From Ornithodoros turicata (Eukaryota > Arthropoda > Arachnida > Ixodida > Argasidae), in the NCBI RefSeq assembly GCF_037126465.1, contig NC_088201.1, positions 140,556,376 to 140,620,375 of the forward strand: a stretch of 64,000 nt of DNA, given 5' to 3'. The notes under the pieces are model-generated. The model had not been told where the DNA came from and ran no database searches. It saw nothing but the letters and a program-made list of their open reading frames with translations. Position numbers and translations under genes: made by a program. Shown here piece after piece: positions 21,236 through 33,783 of this stretch; position 1 is the stretch's first letter, and the number at the start of each line of letters is the position of its first letter.

Positions 21236-24200
21236 GGCGACTATATACAGTGTAACAGGTAAGAGACCGACTTACGCCGGACATGGTGTTCTTCTTCCGG
21301 GGCTATAGAGGAAGTGGTATTTGTCTACATGGTGATGATGGAATGTCCCATCGGACAGATGTGCGTGGCGTGCCGGTAGAACTGACGATCCACCGTACTA
21401 GCACGGGGCAGCGGGGGCACATCGTCATTATCGTCAAGCTCGCATTTGAATTGAAACAGCGTTTGTTGATGGATCTCGAAGTACTTAATACCTACTGCCA
21501 CACACAGATACTACGAAACGCAAACCAGAAAATTCGCTGTACGAAAATGGCAACTCATGTTCCAACGCACTTGGGGCATCGATGCATCGGTGCACCAATT
21601 TGTTGAAAGCATGTCCCGTAACGTTTCAATGTCAAACAGCCCATATCTATGATCAAAGTACAAAAGGAATGGAAGTATGTCATAAATGCCACATTAAAAA
21701 CGAGAATGAGGGAAATCGTAAAACAACATAAGCTGACTTCTCCATAATATATTGACCCCCGGACAAAGTTTGTGATGAGGTATATGAAGCGATGGAGGTA
21801 ATGGGGCGCTCAAATGCTATTCTACGATACAGTGTTTTCGAGTCTCATACGCTGCCGGAAAGAGGTATCTTCCGTAGTCCAAGCCCATTCATCGGAATAG
21901 GGACCTGTTGCAACGCAATAAGAAGTACGCCAAGCGCGGCTGCTCAGAGATATATGTGAGGTGTGTGCCACATCAAAATGACGAATAAATGCGCATCAAT
22001 GACGAAACGTCCCACCAGCCATAGTGGATACCGTATGAATTGGTATGGAAAATTGTTCGGCGTGAAACCATATTTTCGTCGGGAACAGCGTCGTTGGACG
22101 TGCAGTACAAAAGATACAGGCGTCACAGCCGCACAACGGCGCCTTATTAACACTTCAAAGCTACACTACCTTCTTTGCGCACCCATGTGCAGTCTTATCG
22201 GTACTGCTTCACCCCAGTAACGTCGGACAAAGCAGCATTTGGAAACGAACGTCTGGGTGTGCAGTCCGACGAGAAAAGCGAAGCATCGTCGTATTATTGA
22301 TTGCACGTGCAAGTAAAAATTCCAGCTGTAAATGCAGTGGGAATTCCAGCTGGATTATTGAACTCGTTCCTGCCTACAATTTAACTGGATCTAGCCTATA
22401 AACATGCTTGTCCCGGGCTGCCAACAGGCTGCGTCCAGCCGAAGAACGAGTGGTTCAGAACCAGTTCCACAGTGGACCCAGACTGGAACAATGCTGGCTA
22501 TGCAGCATTTATCCGGCCGGAATATTGTGAGAGCCAATGTGGTTGAAACACTTTATTCCTGCAACTGCTCGAAACCTGAGTGGACGTCCACGCACGATGT
22601 TTCTTTTCTTTTTAAATAATTGGTGGGGACGTGCATGGACGTGTGTGTGCGTGCGATAGTTGCATCGCGATGATGTTGACGTACGACAAAAAACTCTCGG
22701 CGGGGTTTGATAATCGGGTATTACTCCTGTGATCGCAGTTTTTTGGTTTTGTTGGGCTGCATATATGTCTCGTTTTTCAGAAAACGTGATATAAATCATG
22801 TGATGAATAGCAGTCAACAAGAAACAGCTCGCAATGTCCGTAGCAGACGTTTCTTTTTCTTTTTTTTTTTCTACCAACGCACGAGGGGGATCTCTACAAC
22901 GAACATCACACTTAGAGTGGTTGTGGTCTGCAGTTAAAGCGCTTCGACCTGTCACCGCGGCAGTGATTTTGCAAATTAATTCCGCCCCGTTGAAACAACT
23001 TTGGGCAGAAATATTTTGTAATAATGCTTTTCACATACTGCTTTGCAAGATGACAGCAGTTATTGGCCATGTTGCATAATACTTTAATGCTCATTTAATG
23101 GATTCATCTTGGGAGCCCACGTACGGGTGTTCATCGGACGTTCTAGATACGTCTGCCTCTGTAAACTGTAGATGCCATGCACAATGACACAGGAAATATT
23201 TTTCAATGCATCAGCATGAAGCACGTCAACAGTCTTCAAGAGTCCAGCATAAACTGCAGCGCAATGCGTTACCCACTCCCGTCGTTCGGCAACTCGTGTG
23301 ACCAGAGCGGTGTGACCAGCCAGATACCGAACCCCACCCGCCACCGCAGTGCAGGTGGGGGAAAATGCCAGGACATTTCTCAGTATCCTCTATATACGCG
23401 TGCTGCATGGAGCATATACTAAAGTAGCAATAGTTTGGTGACGTTCGTTAAGTGTAGTGGGGACCTAATACGTCTGTAAGGGTGACGAAGATGTGTGTCT
23501 TCAATTAATTCGCAGGTTTGCAACGAGACACACTTCCCACTAACACGTCTGACGTCCCTTTCTGCCAAATATTGTGTGTAATTCAAGTTATCGTTTATGA
23601 TGAGGGTACCTGCTGAGTGGAGCAGTAAAAACAGATAGGTTTCCTGTGTTGCTACTTATAACTTTGCACGGAGCTGCCCGCAAATAACCCTCATATTTTT
23701 GCCCACTATCCTGCACATTACCACTGTTTGATAACACACCGAAAGCATTACCTCACAATTCGACATATTTTATACGTATCAAGATTTTGAAGGTTGCCGG
23801 AACAGGGACCGTGCTGCCAACGAACGGCAAAAAGGAGCAACTTGGGTCTCGGGTCCAGCGCGTCCAGGGATTGGTCAACCCGTACCACGTGAGGGTTAGT
23901 TTTGTTGGGAACAAAGTTGACCCACATTATCTTTACAGCTAAACGTCATTTCAAAAATGACGTTCACTTCCCTAGTTTCGACATTATTGTAGTTTTCTAA
24001 TATATGGAGGTCAGGCACGTTCTGTACGTTCTCCGTCAGCACCCCAAAACATGACCTTTTAATCTACTCTTCCTCTCCATCTACTACCTTATCGTTCACC
24101 AACTTCCTCTTTTCCAAGTTGGTAGTATCACTATAATTATTAAAGCACTCAGTTACTTAGCCTCTACGAGCTACGATCCGCCGCGCCGTCTGCAAGGCTG

Positions 24201-24296
24201 TCTGTGTTATCGCGTTTATTGTCTACGCCGTGGGTGGTCATGTTGGTCCCAGCAGAAAGTGAAAGTCAGTGACGTGTATGCATATACCTTCCTACG
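21236..24296. other. Intron 3 sequence, no gene recognised
   Basis: Another copy of the short family lies at 21296-21400. Around 22310-22350 TCCAGCTG words recur (aattccagctgtaaat, ggaattccagctgg). The rest shows no coding family, and no exon was found. Confidence 0.4.
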
Positions 24297-26140
24297 TATG
24301 CCTGGTGTACGCTGTGATGTCCGGGGATGCAAAAATTGTTCATCTTCGACGAGTGAGATTCCACAAGATTCCACAGGACAGTGCGCGAAAACGAATATGA
24401 TTCGAAGCACCCGGCTATTAGATATAGCAGTTGTGTCGTGTGTGCTGAGCTTATTTTGCTGCCGATGACTACGAAGATGCCGCAGCGGGCGAATTACGGA
24501 ATGACCGAAACAATCTGCCGTTCAGTCACTAGTTATTCTGCTTCACCTAGGTGACGAGCTCAACACAACGTCTAAGGTATGTATAGGTGTCTCGCATGTA
24601 TAAATTATCATATAGCGATTACGCATTAAGTTTAGCTCATGTTATCCTACTTGTCCCTTACTGGACATTGTCAACATGAATAAATTTCATTTTAGGGGCA
24701 TTCTAGTGTTGAAGTGGCACCTGACTGCTTCTTAGTATGTAGAGATCTCATCACTTGATCATCTTTTGCAAGTTTATCTTTTAAAATAGTTTCTTAATTA
24801 GTTTTTTTTTAAACTGTCAAGTCGACTGCAATGATTTCATGGACTTGTGCATGGAAGTCACTGCATCGGACAACACTGCCGGCACATTGTTCACGTCGAC
24901 GGACACTGTTTGTGAAGTACACAGAAAAAAAAAGAAAGAAAAAAAACGATTGTCTAGATCTGCACTGCAAGAATTGAGAACCAAAGACATTTTGTAATCA
25001 TGAGCTACCCTGCTTTGCAGGAAACAACTGTACTCGAGCTCTACCATGCATACTGCAGCACTGTCTCTATGGCCGCTATGAAGTCTACATGTAAGAAATG
25101 TATATATGATTAATGTTCAACATGCTCTGCATTTCCTTCTTTTTACTTATTTTCTTACGATCCAGGAACTCAAGTTATTATAACAGAAATAGCTGAAAGC
25201 AGGTATGCAAAAAATTATGATACATATTGACCAGGGGTGACAGTTTTCCTGCCTGTGGCTTCGTCCTCCCTTCTTCCTTCTACCACCTACAGTTGTATGA
25301 TTGCTCAACAGGTAGAATAGGGGTGAGACTATCTCCAGATGTTAATTTTTTTGTTGCATTCCTGAAATGTTGTCAGAAAGACACTTCAAAGGACATGACC
25401 GTGGACCAGTGAATACATCAACCCCCACTTCACAGATTCTGGCAAGTCCTCAGGTGAAACCACTAGATTTGTTACATGTTGCAGGCTGTTGTTTTGGAAT
25501 CTTTGGACAGGTGCAGATCATCAATATGACGTCAACAGTGGGTGAAGAAACCGATGAGGACTACTAGCTTCTTGGAGGGGTACAGGAATACTTCCTTTTG
25601 AGATATATTTATGACTAAAGAATACGAATTAATTTTCTAGAGATGCATCCTCTACACCTGAATGCCCAGTGAAACAGCGAAAGTTCATTGTCTTTGAAGC
25701 CCCAATACTGGAATTGTCCAAAGTGTGTTGCAGCTACCGTGAGCCATGCAAGGCTACCACATCATATTGATCCTAACTTTACAGGGTCCCCTATTTCGGA
25801 CACAACAGTAATTTCACTTTATTGCTCTCCCGATCCTACCTTCTTAGAGATGAATGTGGTTCTCCACGCATTGCATGGGTACTGCCTTTTTCTAGTCACG
25901 CTTTCCGTTTCCTGCTGTGTTGAATAAATCTTCAATTGCAAGTTTGCAGCCATCATCCTGTCTACTGTGTCTGCCCCTCATCTGTGTTGATGTGCTATGC
26001 TGTTCTTCTAAACATACCAATATTTTTGTTGCCACAGATCATAACTTCAAGGAGTTTTCCTCAGCACCCTGCCACGGGTGAAAAGTATCGTGTAGTTCTA
26101 CCTTTGGACAGAAACTACATGATGTGGTAACATCCACGTA
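24297..26140 (+). pseudogene. THAP/Kolobok-like transposon protein relic
   Basis: At 24297 the frame opens MPGVRCDVRGCKNCSSST, a THAP N-terminus (M-P-x-x-C-x-V-x-G-C). After a shift it reads RFHKIPQDSARKRI and, past stops, VC.AYFAADDYEDAA, the C..H/F..DDYE end of a THAP zinc finger. Near 25640, DASSTPECPVKQRKFIVFEA followed by PILELSKVCCSYREPCKATT resembles the central part of THAP-bearing Kolobok-type proteins. Many stops and shifts make it dead. The Kolobok label rests on my memory of family patterns and is less sure than the THAP call. Confidence 0.5.
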
Positions 26141-26209
26141 TCTAACATTTTAGTTGACACAGATTTGCTGTTTTTGTACAACTTTCATTGTATATTTCGT
26201 TTGTCACAA

Positions 26210-27427
26210 CCCAAGCAGCACACAATATTGGGCCCATATTGGCTGGTCATGGCGATACGGGTCCAATATGGGACCCGTTTCGCCAAGATTTTCCCCATAC
26301 TGGCTGAAAATGGGCAATATGGACCCCATATTGCCCAGTTTGAGCCAATATTTGGAAAATCCTGGCGATATGGGCCCCATATTGCCGGCGTACACGCCAT
26401 ATTGACTGAAAATACACAATATGGTACGTAGCCGTGTTGCACAAATGCCCAAGCAGCACGGCGAGATTGAACGTTGAAACGTGTGAAAATACCCAATTCA
26501 GGACATCGTTATACCCAACAACTTCCCGCAGATGATACACGTTGTTCGAAACAGTCAACGTACTTGGCAATCCCAACGTTCGCTAGAATTCGACAACTCA
26601 ACATTCCACGTTCTGGAAATAGCCGCCATCTTCCTTCGCGATGCCAATGCCAATCCGTCGAGCCGAGTCAGAGCGATCGGGTTGTTTGAGCGAAATCACG
26701 CGTCCTACAGCTAATGCGCATGCGCGACAGCTCGGGCGGACGTTTCATAGGGCTAAAATGTCGCTGGTTGCTGTAATGATAACGGAAGTGCGGCAGGTCA
26801 AATAAAAAACACAATGTGTGATAGGAAGGGATGGCTCTTCTGATGGCTGCTTTGAAGCTGCTGAAAGCAATGGGAATTGCTCTGGCGTATGTCCGTCACC
26901 AACACGAAAGTGGTTCGCTCCTTTGTAGTCCCGGAGCGGGTTGTAAATGTTTAGTTCACAGAATATTGCGATCCAAATGAAGGCTTCTGATGGATCTTTT
27001 TTTATTGGTAGTTCCGTGGGACTGCTTATGTCCTTCAGCAAGGCGGGCGTAGTTTTTCGGGGTTTTTTTTTGGGGGGGGGGAATGTGGTGTTTTTTTCGG
27101 GGTTTTTTTCTGGCAGTCATGTGCCACGTGGATCAATTAGATCCGCAGAAACAAAAAAGCAAAAATCAGAGAAAAGTATTATCAGTGGTGAATATTAAGC
27201 AGGATAATGCTTCATACACGGACTCCCCGTTGATGTTATCACAGAAATATTGGCAATATTGGCGCAAAATGGGCTTGCCAATATGGGCAGACCATATTGG
27301 TCCAATATGGAGCCTGGTTGCACTCCCCATATTGGTCCAATATTGGCAGCCCACATTGGGCCAATATTGGCAATCTTGGGAACCAATATGGGTCCAATAT
27401 TGGACCAGTATTGGCGTGCTGCTTGGG
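26210..27427. mobile_element. 1.2-kb TIR element with CCCAAGCAGCA ends and CCAATATTGG-like arms
   Basis: The left end is CCCAAGCAGCACACAATATT and the right end is the complement-type GTGCTGCTTGGG. Both arms (26210-26425 and 27240-27427) are packed with palindromic words such as CCAATATTGG, GGCCCATATTGG and CCAATATGGG. A second left-type end, CCCAAGCAGCACGGCGAG, lies at 26448 and starts a different word set (CAACGTT, AACGTTG). No transposase is visible. The bases next to both outer ends are AA. A G/T-rich low-complexity stretch is at 27050-27110. Confidence 0.7.
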
Positions 27428-27439
27428 AATTAGCACACT

Positions 27440-27665
27440 TGAAGAAAAGGGGAGAACTGATGTTCTGAGGCTGGAACAACATAGAAGGGACAATCACATA
27501 CAAGGCCTCAAGTTGCCTAAGAAATTAACGGTGAAAGATGAAAGTCACTGAAACGGTTAGTCAGCTGTAGGACACGAACCCACATTTGCTGCATTACCGG
27601 TCCAAGGCTCTACTAATTGAGCTAAGCTAACACACCTTCTCAGCGACTTCCAGGGTGCGTACATA
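27440..27665 (-). mobile_element. tRNA-Thr-like SINE (copy A)
   Basis: On the minus strand: a leader (ACGCACCCTGGAAGTCGCTG), the tRNA-like head at 27556-27631, then a body (CAGTGACTTTCATCTTTCAC, GGCAACTTGAGGCCTTGTAT). Copies C and D share leader, head or body. It lies at the end of the LINE copy at 27666-29150. Confidence 0.7.
27556..27631 (-). tRNA. tRNA-like head of SINE copy A (anticodon GGT, Thr by position)
   Basis: Acceptor, D-arm and T-arm (GTGGG-TTCGTGT-CCTAC) fold. The anticodon stem is damaged (CTTGGA/TGCAGC) and the loop CCGGTAA has C at position 33. Not expected to work in translation. Confidence 0.45.
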
Positions 27666-29150
27666 GAGGGGGGGGGGAGAATGTCGGTTGTCCATTGGCG
27701 GGAAGCCAGGGGTGTCACTAGGCGTCGCAGAATTGAACGGCGGTCTCCTCTCAGCAGAACAATACTGGTCCGTTTCCGATACGAGAGTGCTGCTTCTGCA
27801 GCGCTGTCGGCCTGCTCGTTCCCCACGACACCACAATAGGCTGGAACCCACTGGAGAACTAGCCTGTGGCCTGCTGCGTAGATAGTGTGGTAAGCCATTA
27901 ACACATCTGTGACTAGGGGTGCGGATGGGCCTCGTATGCTGGAATTTTCAATTGCTTGAAGTGCAGATTTGGAGTCTCTGAAGACTGCCCATTCGCGCGG
28001 TGTAAAATCAGCAATGTGTTGTAGAAAGAAAAGGATGGCATAGAGTTCCGCTGCTGTGGAGTAGGTTGGATGTGAAAGGCGTCTTCCGTGCACTACGCCT
28101 TCGGATGGTATGACGAATGCTGAGGCGGACTTGTTGTTTCAGGATGCGCGATCGGTATATGCTGCCGTAAACGTAGAAAACTTCTCGTCTACCAGTGCAT
28201 GAAAATGGGCTCGGAGGACTTGAGAGGGGACCTGATCTCTTCTTTCCAGAAGGTTTGGAAGGCGGACAAAAGTGGACGGTACCGGTAGAGACCAGGGGGC
28301 TTCCGGCAGTATAGTTTCCTTAGTTATAAAGCCAGTGAGAATCTGGCGTGTCCTCTGCCCTACTCAATAGAAGTCGCTTTCAGGGCGGTACCGAATTTTC
28401 CTGAGGACCGGGTGGCGGGGAATGTGAGCACGCAAACGGAGGAAGTGCCAAGCCGTTTCACATTCACGGAGAACCTCAATCGGGAGTTCACCAGCTTCAG
28501 CCAATACTTGCCGTGTTTCAGCCATTCTTGGAACTCCGAGTCATCGAAGAAGGCTTCGAACAAACAGGGACCGAAGTGTATTTAATGAAGTTGTTGATAT
28601 CCTGTGCAGAATAGGAATGCTTCAAGCACAGTCGCCCTTACCAATGCCGCGTGAACCGCGAGAAGGGAACGCTGATCACAGCCCCATCCTGAGCCAGAAA
28701 GATGTTGATTTGCGGGGAGCCATCGCTGCACTTTAGTTTCAAGGTGTTTAATGTGCCGAGCCCAGCGCAAGTCCGAGTCGATTACTACGCCAAGGAAGCG
28801 TACCGGCTCAAGCTTCTTTGTACCAAGCCAAAGAGGGAAATTGGCCATAGCTTTGAGCGTGAAAGGGAGCTCGACACACTGTTCGCGTGAAAGGTCCATC
28901 CCAAGGTGCGTGAGGTACGTATAGATATTATTCAAAGCGAGCTGCAGGCGGAGCTATTTGGCTCGGCGTCATTTTCCTACTGTCCAAAGGGCGACGTCAT
29001 CTGCATACACGGAAAACGACACTTTACGAGGAATTACTGATTGTAGGTCGGCCATCACCACGTTAAAGAGTGTCGGGCTGAGAATCCTTCCTTGTGGAAC
29101 TCCTTGTGGATCAGGATGCTGAGGGCTTTCGCCTTGGGACGTACGGACAG
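27666..29150 (-). pseudogene. RNase H-bearing LINE (copy 2)
   Basis: Same family as 1-5145, minus strand. From 29150 downward it reads VRTSQGESPQHPDPQGVPQG, RILSPTLFNVVMADL and the intact RT box SVYADDVALW. Then come MDLSREQCVELPFTLKAMAN and FLGVVIDSDLRWARHIKHLE. The RNase H follows: GRRLSHPTYSTAAELYAILF, FRDSKSALQAIENSSIRGPS and LQWVPAYCGVVGNEQADSAA. The linker segment FQEWLKHGKY sits between them, so the order is RT, linker, RNase H. Stops and shifts break the frame; the 5' part of the element is missing. Confidence 0.85.
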
Positions 29151-29250
29151 CGACAGAATCACATACAAGACCTCAAGTTGCCTAAGAAATTAACGATAAA
29201 AGAAGAAGAAAGTCACTGAAAAGGTTAGCCAGCTGTAGGACGCGGTCTGG
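29151..29250 (-). mobile_element. tRNA-Thr-like SINE fragment (copy B)
   Basis: The body (aatcacatacaagacctcaa, then gaaattaacg) and a part of the T-arm side (agccagctgtaggacgcgg) are present in minus orientation. It meets copy C head to head at about 29250. Confidence 0.6.
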
Positions 29251-29405
29251 ATTACCGTGGACCGGTAATCCAGAAGATGTGGGTTCGTGTCCTACAGCTG
29301 GCTAACCTTTTCAGTGAGTTTCATCTTTCATCTTTAATTTCTTAAGCAACTTGAGGCCTTGTATGTGATTGTTCCTTCTATGTTGTCCCAGCCTCAGGAC
29401 ATCAG
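29251..29405 (+). mobile_element. tRNA-Thr-like SINE fragment (copy C)
   Basis: Begins inside the tRNA-like head (ggaccggtaatccagaagat) and keeps the T-arm and the whole body to GCCTCAGGACATCAG. With copy B it forms an inverted pair. Confidence 0.65.
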
Positions 29406-29519
29406 ACATCTCATGCTCAACATTTGCCGCTTGCGTCGATCCCGACCGTATGAATGTGTGTATGGGTGTGCAAAAATGTGAGTGAAAGGAGGATGAGTGA
29501 GAGAGTGACTGGTTTGTCC

Positions 29520-29665
29520 CTTCAGATGACGCACCCTGGAAGTCGCTGAGAAGGCGTGTTAGCTTAGCTCAGTTGGTAGAGCCCTGGACCGGTAATCCAG
29601 AAGATGTGGGTTCGTGTCCTAGAGCTGGCTAAGCTTTTCAGTGACTTTCATCTTTCATTGAAGAA
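29520..29665 (+). mobile_element. tRNA-Thr-like SINE (copy D)
   Basis: Leader GATGACGCACCCTGGAAGTC, tRNA-like head 29558-29633, then TTTTCAGTGACTTTCATCTT. The body is cut short at about 29660. Upstream (about 29480-29510) are gatgagtgagagagtgac words like the TC-rich tract of the 14-17 kb array. Confidence 0.7.
29558..29633 (+). tRNA. tRNA-like head of SINE copy D (anticodon GGT, Thr by position)
   Basis: GTTAGCT pairs with the 3' arm, apart from a changed last base. The D-arm GCTC/GAGC, anticodon stem CTGGA/TCCAG and a loop CCGGTAA with C33 are present. The A- and B-box promoter regions (TAGCTCAGTTGG and GGTTCGTGTCC) look usable by RNA polymerase III. Confidence 0.5.
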
Positions 29666-31270
29666 AAGGTCTCATCTTCATCAAGATGACAGGTTGCATC
29701 TATGTGCGGCATTATCATTCGTGTATAAAAAAGCACATAAATAGTAAAATATAATTTTTGTTCCAGGTTTTATAATTATCTCATGTTCGTTAAAACGGCA
29801 GACGGCAGAGTCCTACTCTGTCTGCTAAATCCCTGGACAATCAAAAAGAAAAATATACAACAAAATGACAAAATGTTGCTTCTGCTCTGACATTATATTT
29901 CAAATAAACCTTCTGACGTGTCTGTTGTGTACACTGAAGCCAGTTTCTATTTGCACGGCTCTCAAAATTACTTTACAGAAGTACATCTCAATCTCAGTAA
30001 CAGAGAACTTACGGGTACATGGTCATGGTCACGGGTACAGTTTGGTTATTGAGTGGGTGCACTATGTGTGGAAAAGTGTCAATATATTTCATGTTAAATA
30101 GAAATGCAAAGACAGAGTGCCTGTTACAGCATAATAAATTGTTTAATCATTTCGGAGTACTATTGCCCACACCAATGCTGCATGGTTCACTGTGGAGCGA
30201 GATCGAGGGTTGCGAATATTTGAGGTCAACGCTCAAGTCTTTCTTTACAAATGTTAGTTGGTAACATGATAATGAATCAGTTACAAGTCTAATCTCGGTT
30301 CAGACATTGATTGGCATTTGGAAACCAATTTGGTCAATATCAAGTATTGAAAGGTTATAAACACAGTTCAGCAGAACTACGCTGATCAAAATTATCTTAT
30401 TTATTCCCTTTACAGGGTGTTTCACCTAAAGAGATAAAAAATTATAACTGGCGACGTACTCGCCGGAAACTTTTGCCATCATTTACAATTTTGAACTGCG
30501 GTAAATGTATTTTTCCAATTGAACTTCGAAAATTGCCAAGCAAACCTCACTTTTTTTTTACAGAAATATGATGTCCTCCACGGATAACTGCAGACGTAAC
30601 AAAAACCATCCACAGTATTGCAACAGAAACAGTCGAAAAAAATTTGCAAAAATTACGCTCTGGCTCCGCCAGCTTCATTTTCGCGGAGAAGCGCGCGAAA
30701 TCTGTGTCTAGACGAGAAAGTGTTTCCGCCTTCAGTTCTGTTGTCTTCTTTGTGATAAGTCGGTTGTCACCAGCATCAAGGTCGACGCGGCGCAAAGAAA
30801 GGTAAGACTGGAACACTTACTGCTCTCCCAGGAAATACCATGCACTTTTCTTCTCGACAATCAAGCAGGCGGGGCTAAAGCAGAATGTTTACCAATTTTT
30901 TAAAAATTATTTCTGTTGCGACACTGTGCATAGTTTCGGATGGTTGTGTGGTTATCCGTGAAGGACTTCATATTCCCGTAAAAAAAAAAAAAAAAAGGTT
31001 CGCTTGGCAATTTTAACGATAATGATGACGATAAACGATGCTTTATTGCAACTCCCACAGAAAAAAAAAAAAAACAATCAGGAGGAAGCCAAAAAGCAGC
31101 ACCTGGCAGCTTGACAAGGGCATTACCCCTTTTAACACTATCTTCGCGACGGCATGCAGCAAATGAACAGGACAATCTATTTAGTGCTAAATATGGAACG
31201 CTATGACCATGACATGGAACCATGACAAAATACCGCAATGACATTGTGTGCAAAATAACAAGAACTTGAT
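29666..31270. other. Intron 3 sequence with a lone mariner-like end
   Basis: No gene recognised. TTTACAGGGTGTTTCACCTA at about 30412-30431 looks like one end of a TA-flanked element related to 11316-12098, but no matching right end was found. Poly(A)/poly(T) runs near 30550, 30979 and 31061. Confidence 0.45.
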
Positions 31271-33540
31271 ATCGCGCTACTATCCCGAATATCAAATTAA
31301 ATCTTAAGGAAGAAAAGGAGAGGTCATTGATAGATACCTTCTGGGTATGAAGGCTGTTCAAACCGTACGCAATGCTATAAGACAGGGATTGATGGCCGTA
31401 GTTCGTCCTAAATCTGGGTATGTCCATTTTTTACAGTGACGAGTGCGTTGTGACAAGTGTCGTAACGCAAACAAGGATGACATAACATTATTATTGTGTC
31501 GTGTAGCAACTAGGAAAGACTTGAACATATGGTAGTTGTAGATACTGGTTATCTTCATTATCTTGAAAGTGGTAAACAAAGGTTGTGTGTGTGTGCATCG
31601 TAAGGTACACCGGCTATTATGCGAATCGCCCGTTTCTGTAGGGTCAGGAAACTAGTTATGTCTCTCGGCGTTCCAGTGCCCCATACTAGAAGGCAATAGC
31701 GCAAGACAGAATAAATTAGTAAATTGCATACGAGGAATTTAACCCTCAAAGGCAAGACATGACACAGTCCTATCGATCTTGATATTTTGACCTTTACATG
31801 GAATATGTGGCACTCCCAGGATAGGTCCCCGGAAAAAATATACACCGAGCACCTTAACGACCTTTACAGTTTCAATCTGATCGTGACCCAGATATACATC
31901 AACTGGGTTATTTACCTTTTTTTTGCTTATATAATACAGGTTTCGTTTTGTTAGTATTTATATGTAAATGGTTAATTTCAGCCCACTGACTTATTGGCTG
32001 AAGGGCAGTGTTTGCCATACGAGTTACTGCCTCAACTGTGGCACCCGCGAAAAATATAGCAGTATCATCTGCATAAACAACAAAAAAACGTAGTAACAAT
32101 GTCGTTAATGTACAGATTAAACAACAAGGGCCCTATAGGATGCTGCCTTGCGGAACACCGGTCAGGATTTTCAGTTTATCGGACCAATATCCCTCTATTG
32201 AGACATATTGCTCGCGTAAAGTTAATTACGAACGAAGAAGTAAAAGTGCATTGCCACGAATCCCGTACTTTTCTAGTTTGTTAAGTAATACTGAGTCGTC
32301 AAGAAGGTCACATGCCTTTGTGAGGTCAATGTAGATTGTTAAAGTGAATTGCCTATTTTCGATGTTGCGAATGATTTGTTATTTTTGACATAAAAGTGCG
32401 GTCTTAGTTGAATGTGACTTACGAAACCCAAACTGATGGTCAGTAATGACCTCATATTTTTCAAAGAAAGCCGACAATCTCTTGTGAATAACACATTCAA
32501 AACATTTCGAAAATACGGACAATAAAGATATTGGCCTGTAATTGCCAAATACATTGAGATCTTCACCTTTACTTAATAGTATCACCTTCGCCACTTTAAT
32601 CATAGAAGGGAAAACCCTGGTTGTAAAAGACAAGTTGAAAATGTGTGTCAAAAAGGAGCTAATAGGTCAGTAACATGTTTACTTGGTTTGACTTGTAAAT
32701 CCTCACATTTACGAGCATTACTGTTGTTTAATTGACGGAACGATGAACAGACCTCTTCTGCAGTGGTTGGAAAAATAAAGATTGAGTCTGTAATTCTATT
32801 ACGATTACGCGTACAGGTATCTGCGGTATTACATACCGACCTATTTCTGAGCCCAGCATCTACAAAATACTGGTTAGAACGACTATGGAGAGATGCACCA
32901 CTTACTTACTCTCCGTTTATAATTGTGGCACTGAGCCTGGGGATGTTTGGATGTAAAATACTATTCAAAGTTCTCCACGTGCTTGCAGAATTATTGCTGG
33001 TAATGCTGCCTGGACCATGGTAATAAGCTGCTTTGGCATGTTTCAAGGCCTTATTCACGACTTTTCTATAACATTGAAATTAGTTTAAGGCGCCAGGCTC
33101 TCTAGAGCGAATACAGCATTTATAAAGCCTATTTCTGTCGTCAATCATGCAAAGCAGTCATGTTGTTATCCAGGGCTTCCGCACATGGCTACTAGTCCTT
33201 ATGGTTTTAACAGGGAAATGCACATCATACAGGTGTTTGACCTTTACGAAGAGGTCGTTATTGCCTCATTCGCATTGTCGCGACTGAACACCGAACTCTA
33301 GTTGACCGAATTGGAGTAGACATCCTTACGGAAATTTTCGAGCCCCACTACATTTATATGGCGAAGACTCAGGAATGAAACACGTTTAGTAAAACGGGAG
33401 TACGTATCCACTAACATAAATATTGGCAAGTGATCACTAATGTTGCTAGTTACAATGCCTTCTTTGAAATTGCCAGTGTTAGCACTGGTAATAAACAAGT
33501 CTATTAAAGAAGCGGAGTTTCAGCAGGAGCTCTTAAAATA
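31270..33540 (-). pseudogene. CR1-like LINE relic (endonuclease end, RT, C-terminus)
   Basis: On the minus strand, from high to low coordinates: an endonuclease C-terminal part (VTSNISDHLPIFMLVDTYS, with the S-D-H active-site motif). Then the RT start (VILLSKGEDLNVFGNYRPIS, LLSVFSKCFECVIHKRLSAF and HQFGFRKSHSTKTAL) and the RT box VVYADDTAIFFAG (32080-32060). Next is the thumb region WGTGTPRDITSFLTLQKRAI, and last a C-terminal segment YGHQSLSYSIAYGLNSL near 31370. Many stops and shifts. No RNase H follows, which separates it from the 1-5145 family. CR1/L2 group by motif style; the exact clade is unsure. Confidence 0.8.
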
Positions 33541-33783
33541 GCAGCAGCTCTCGCCCTTCTCCCTCTCGAAATTGCTTGGTCCCTGGCCCAATCCAGCCCA
33601 GCAACGCTCTGCGCTCAAAGCTCTTCTGACATTTCTGGACACCATCGGACTTCGATCGTTATTGTGAAGGGGCTCGTTATTTTATTCCCCCCATTCCATC
33701 CAGCAATGAGGTAGAGTATCGCCTGTGGCGATGAAACTTCCTACTCTCCAAGGTCGAAAATAAAGTTGTTGTTGTTGTTGTTG
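33541..33783 (+). pseudogene. 3' end of the RNase H-bearing LINE family (copy 3)
   Basis: Matches the last 250 bp of the copy at 3774-5145 (CCCAATCCAGCCCAGCAACG, TGGCGATGAAACTTCC and AATAAAGTTGTTGTTG). Ends in a (GTT)n tail at 33765-33783. Confidence 0.75.

Noticed and set aside
23084..23344. Minus-strand frame of 86 codons as a gene
   Set aside because: No recognised family, no splice or promoter context, surrounded by unrelated repeats.
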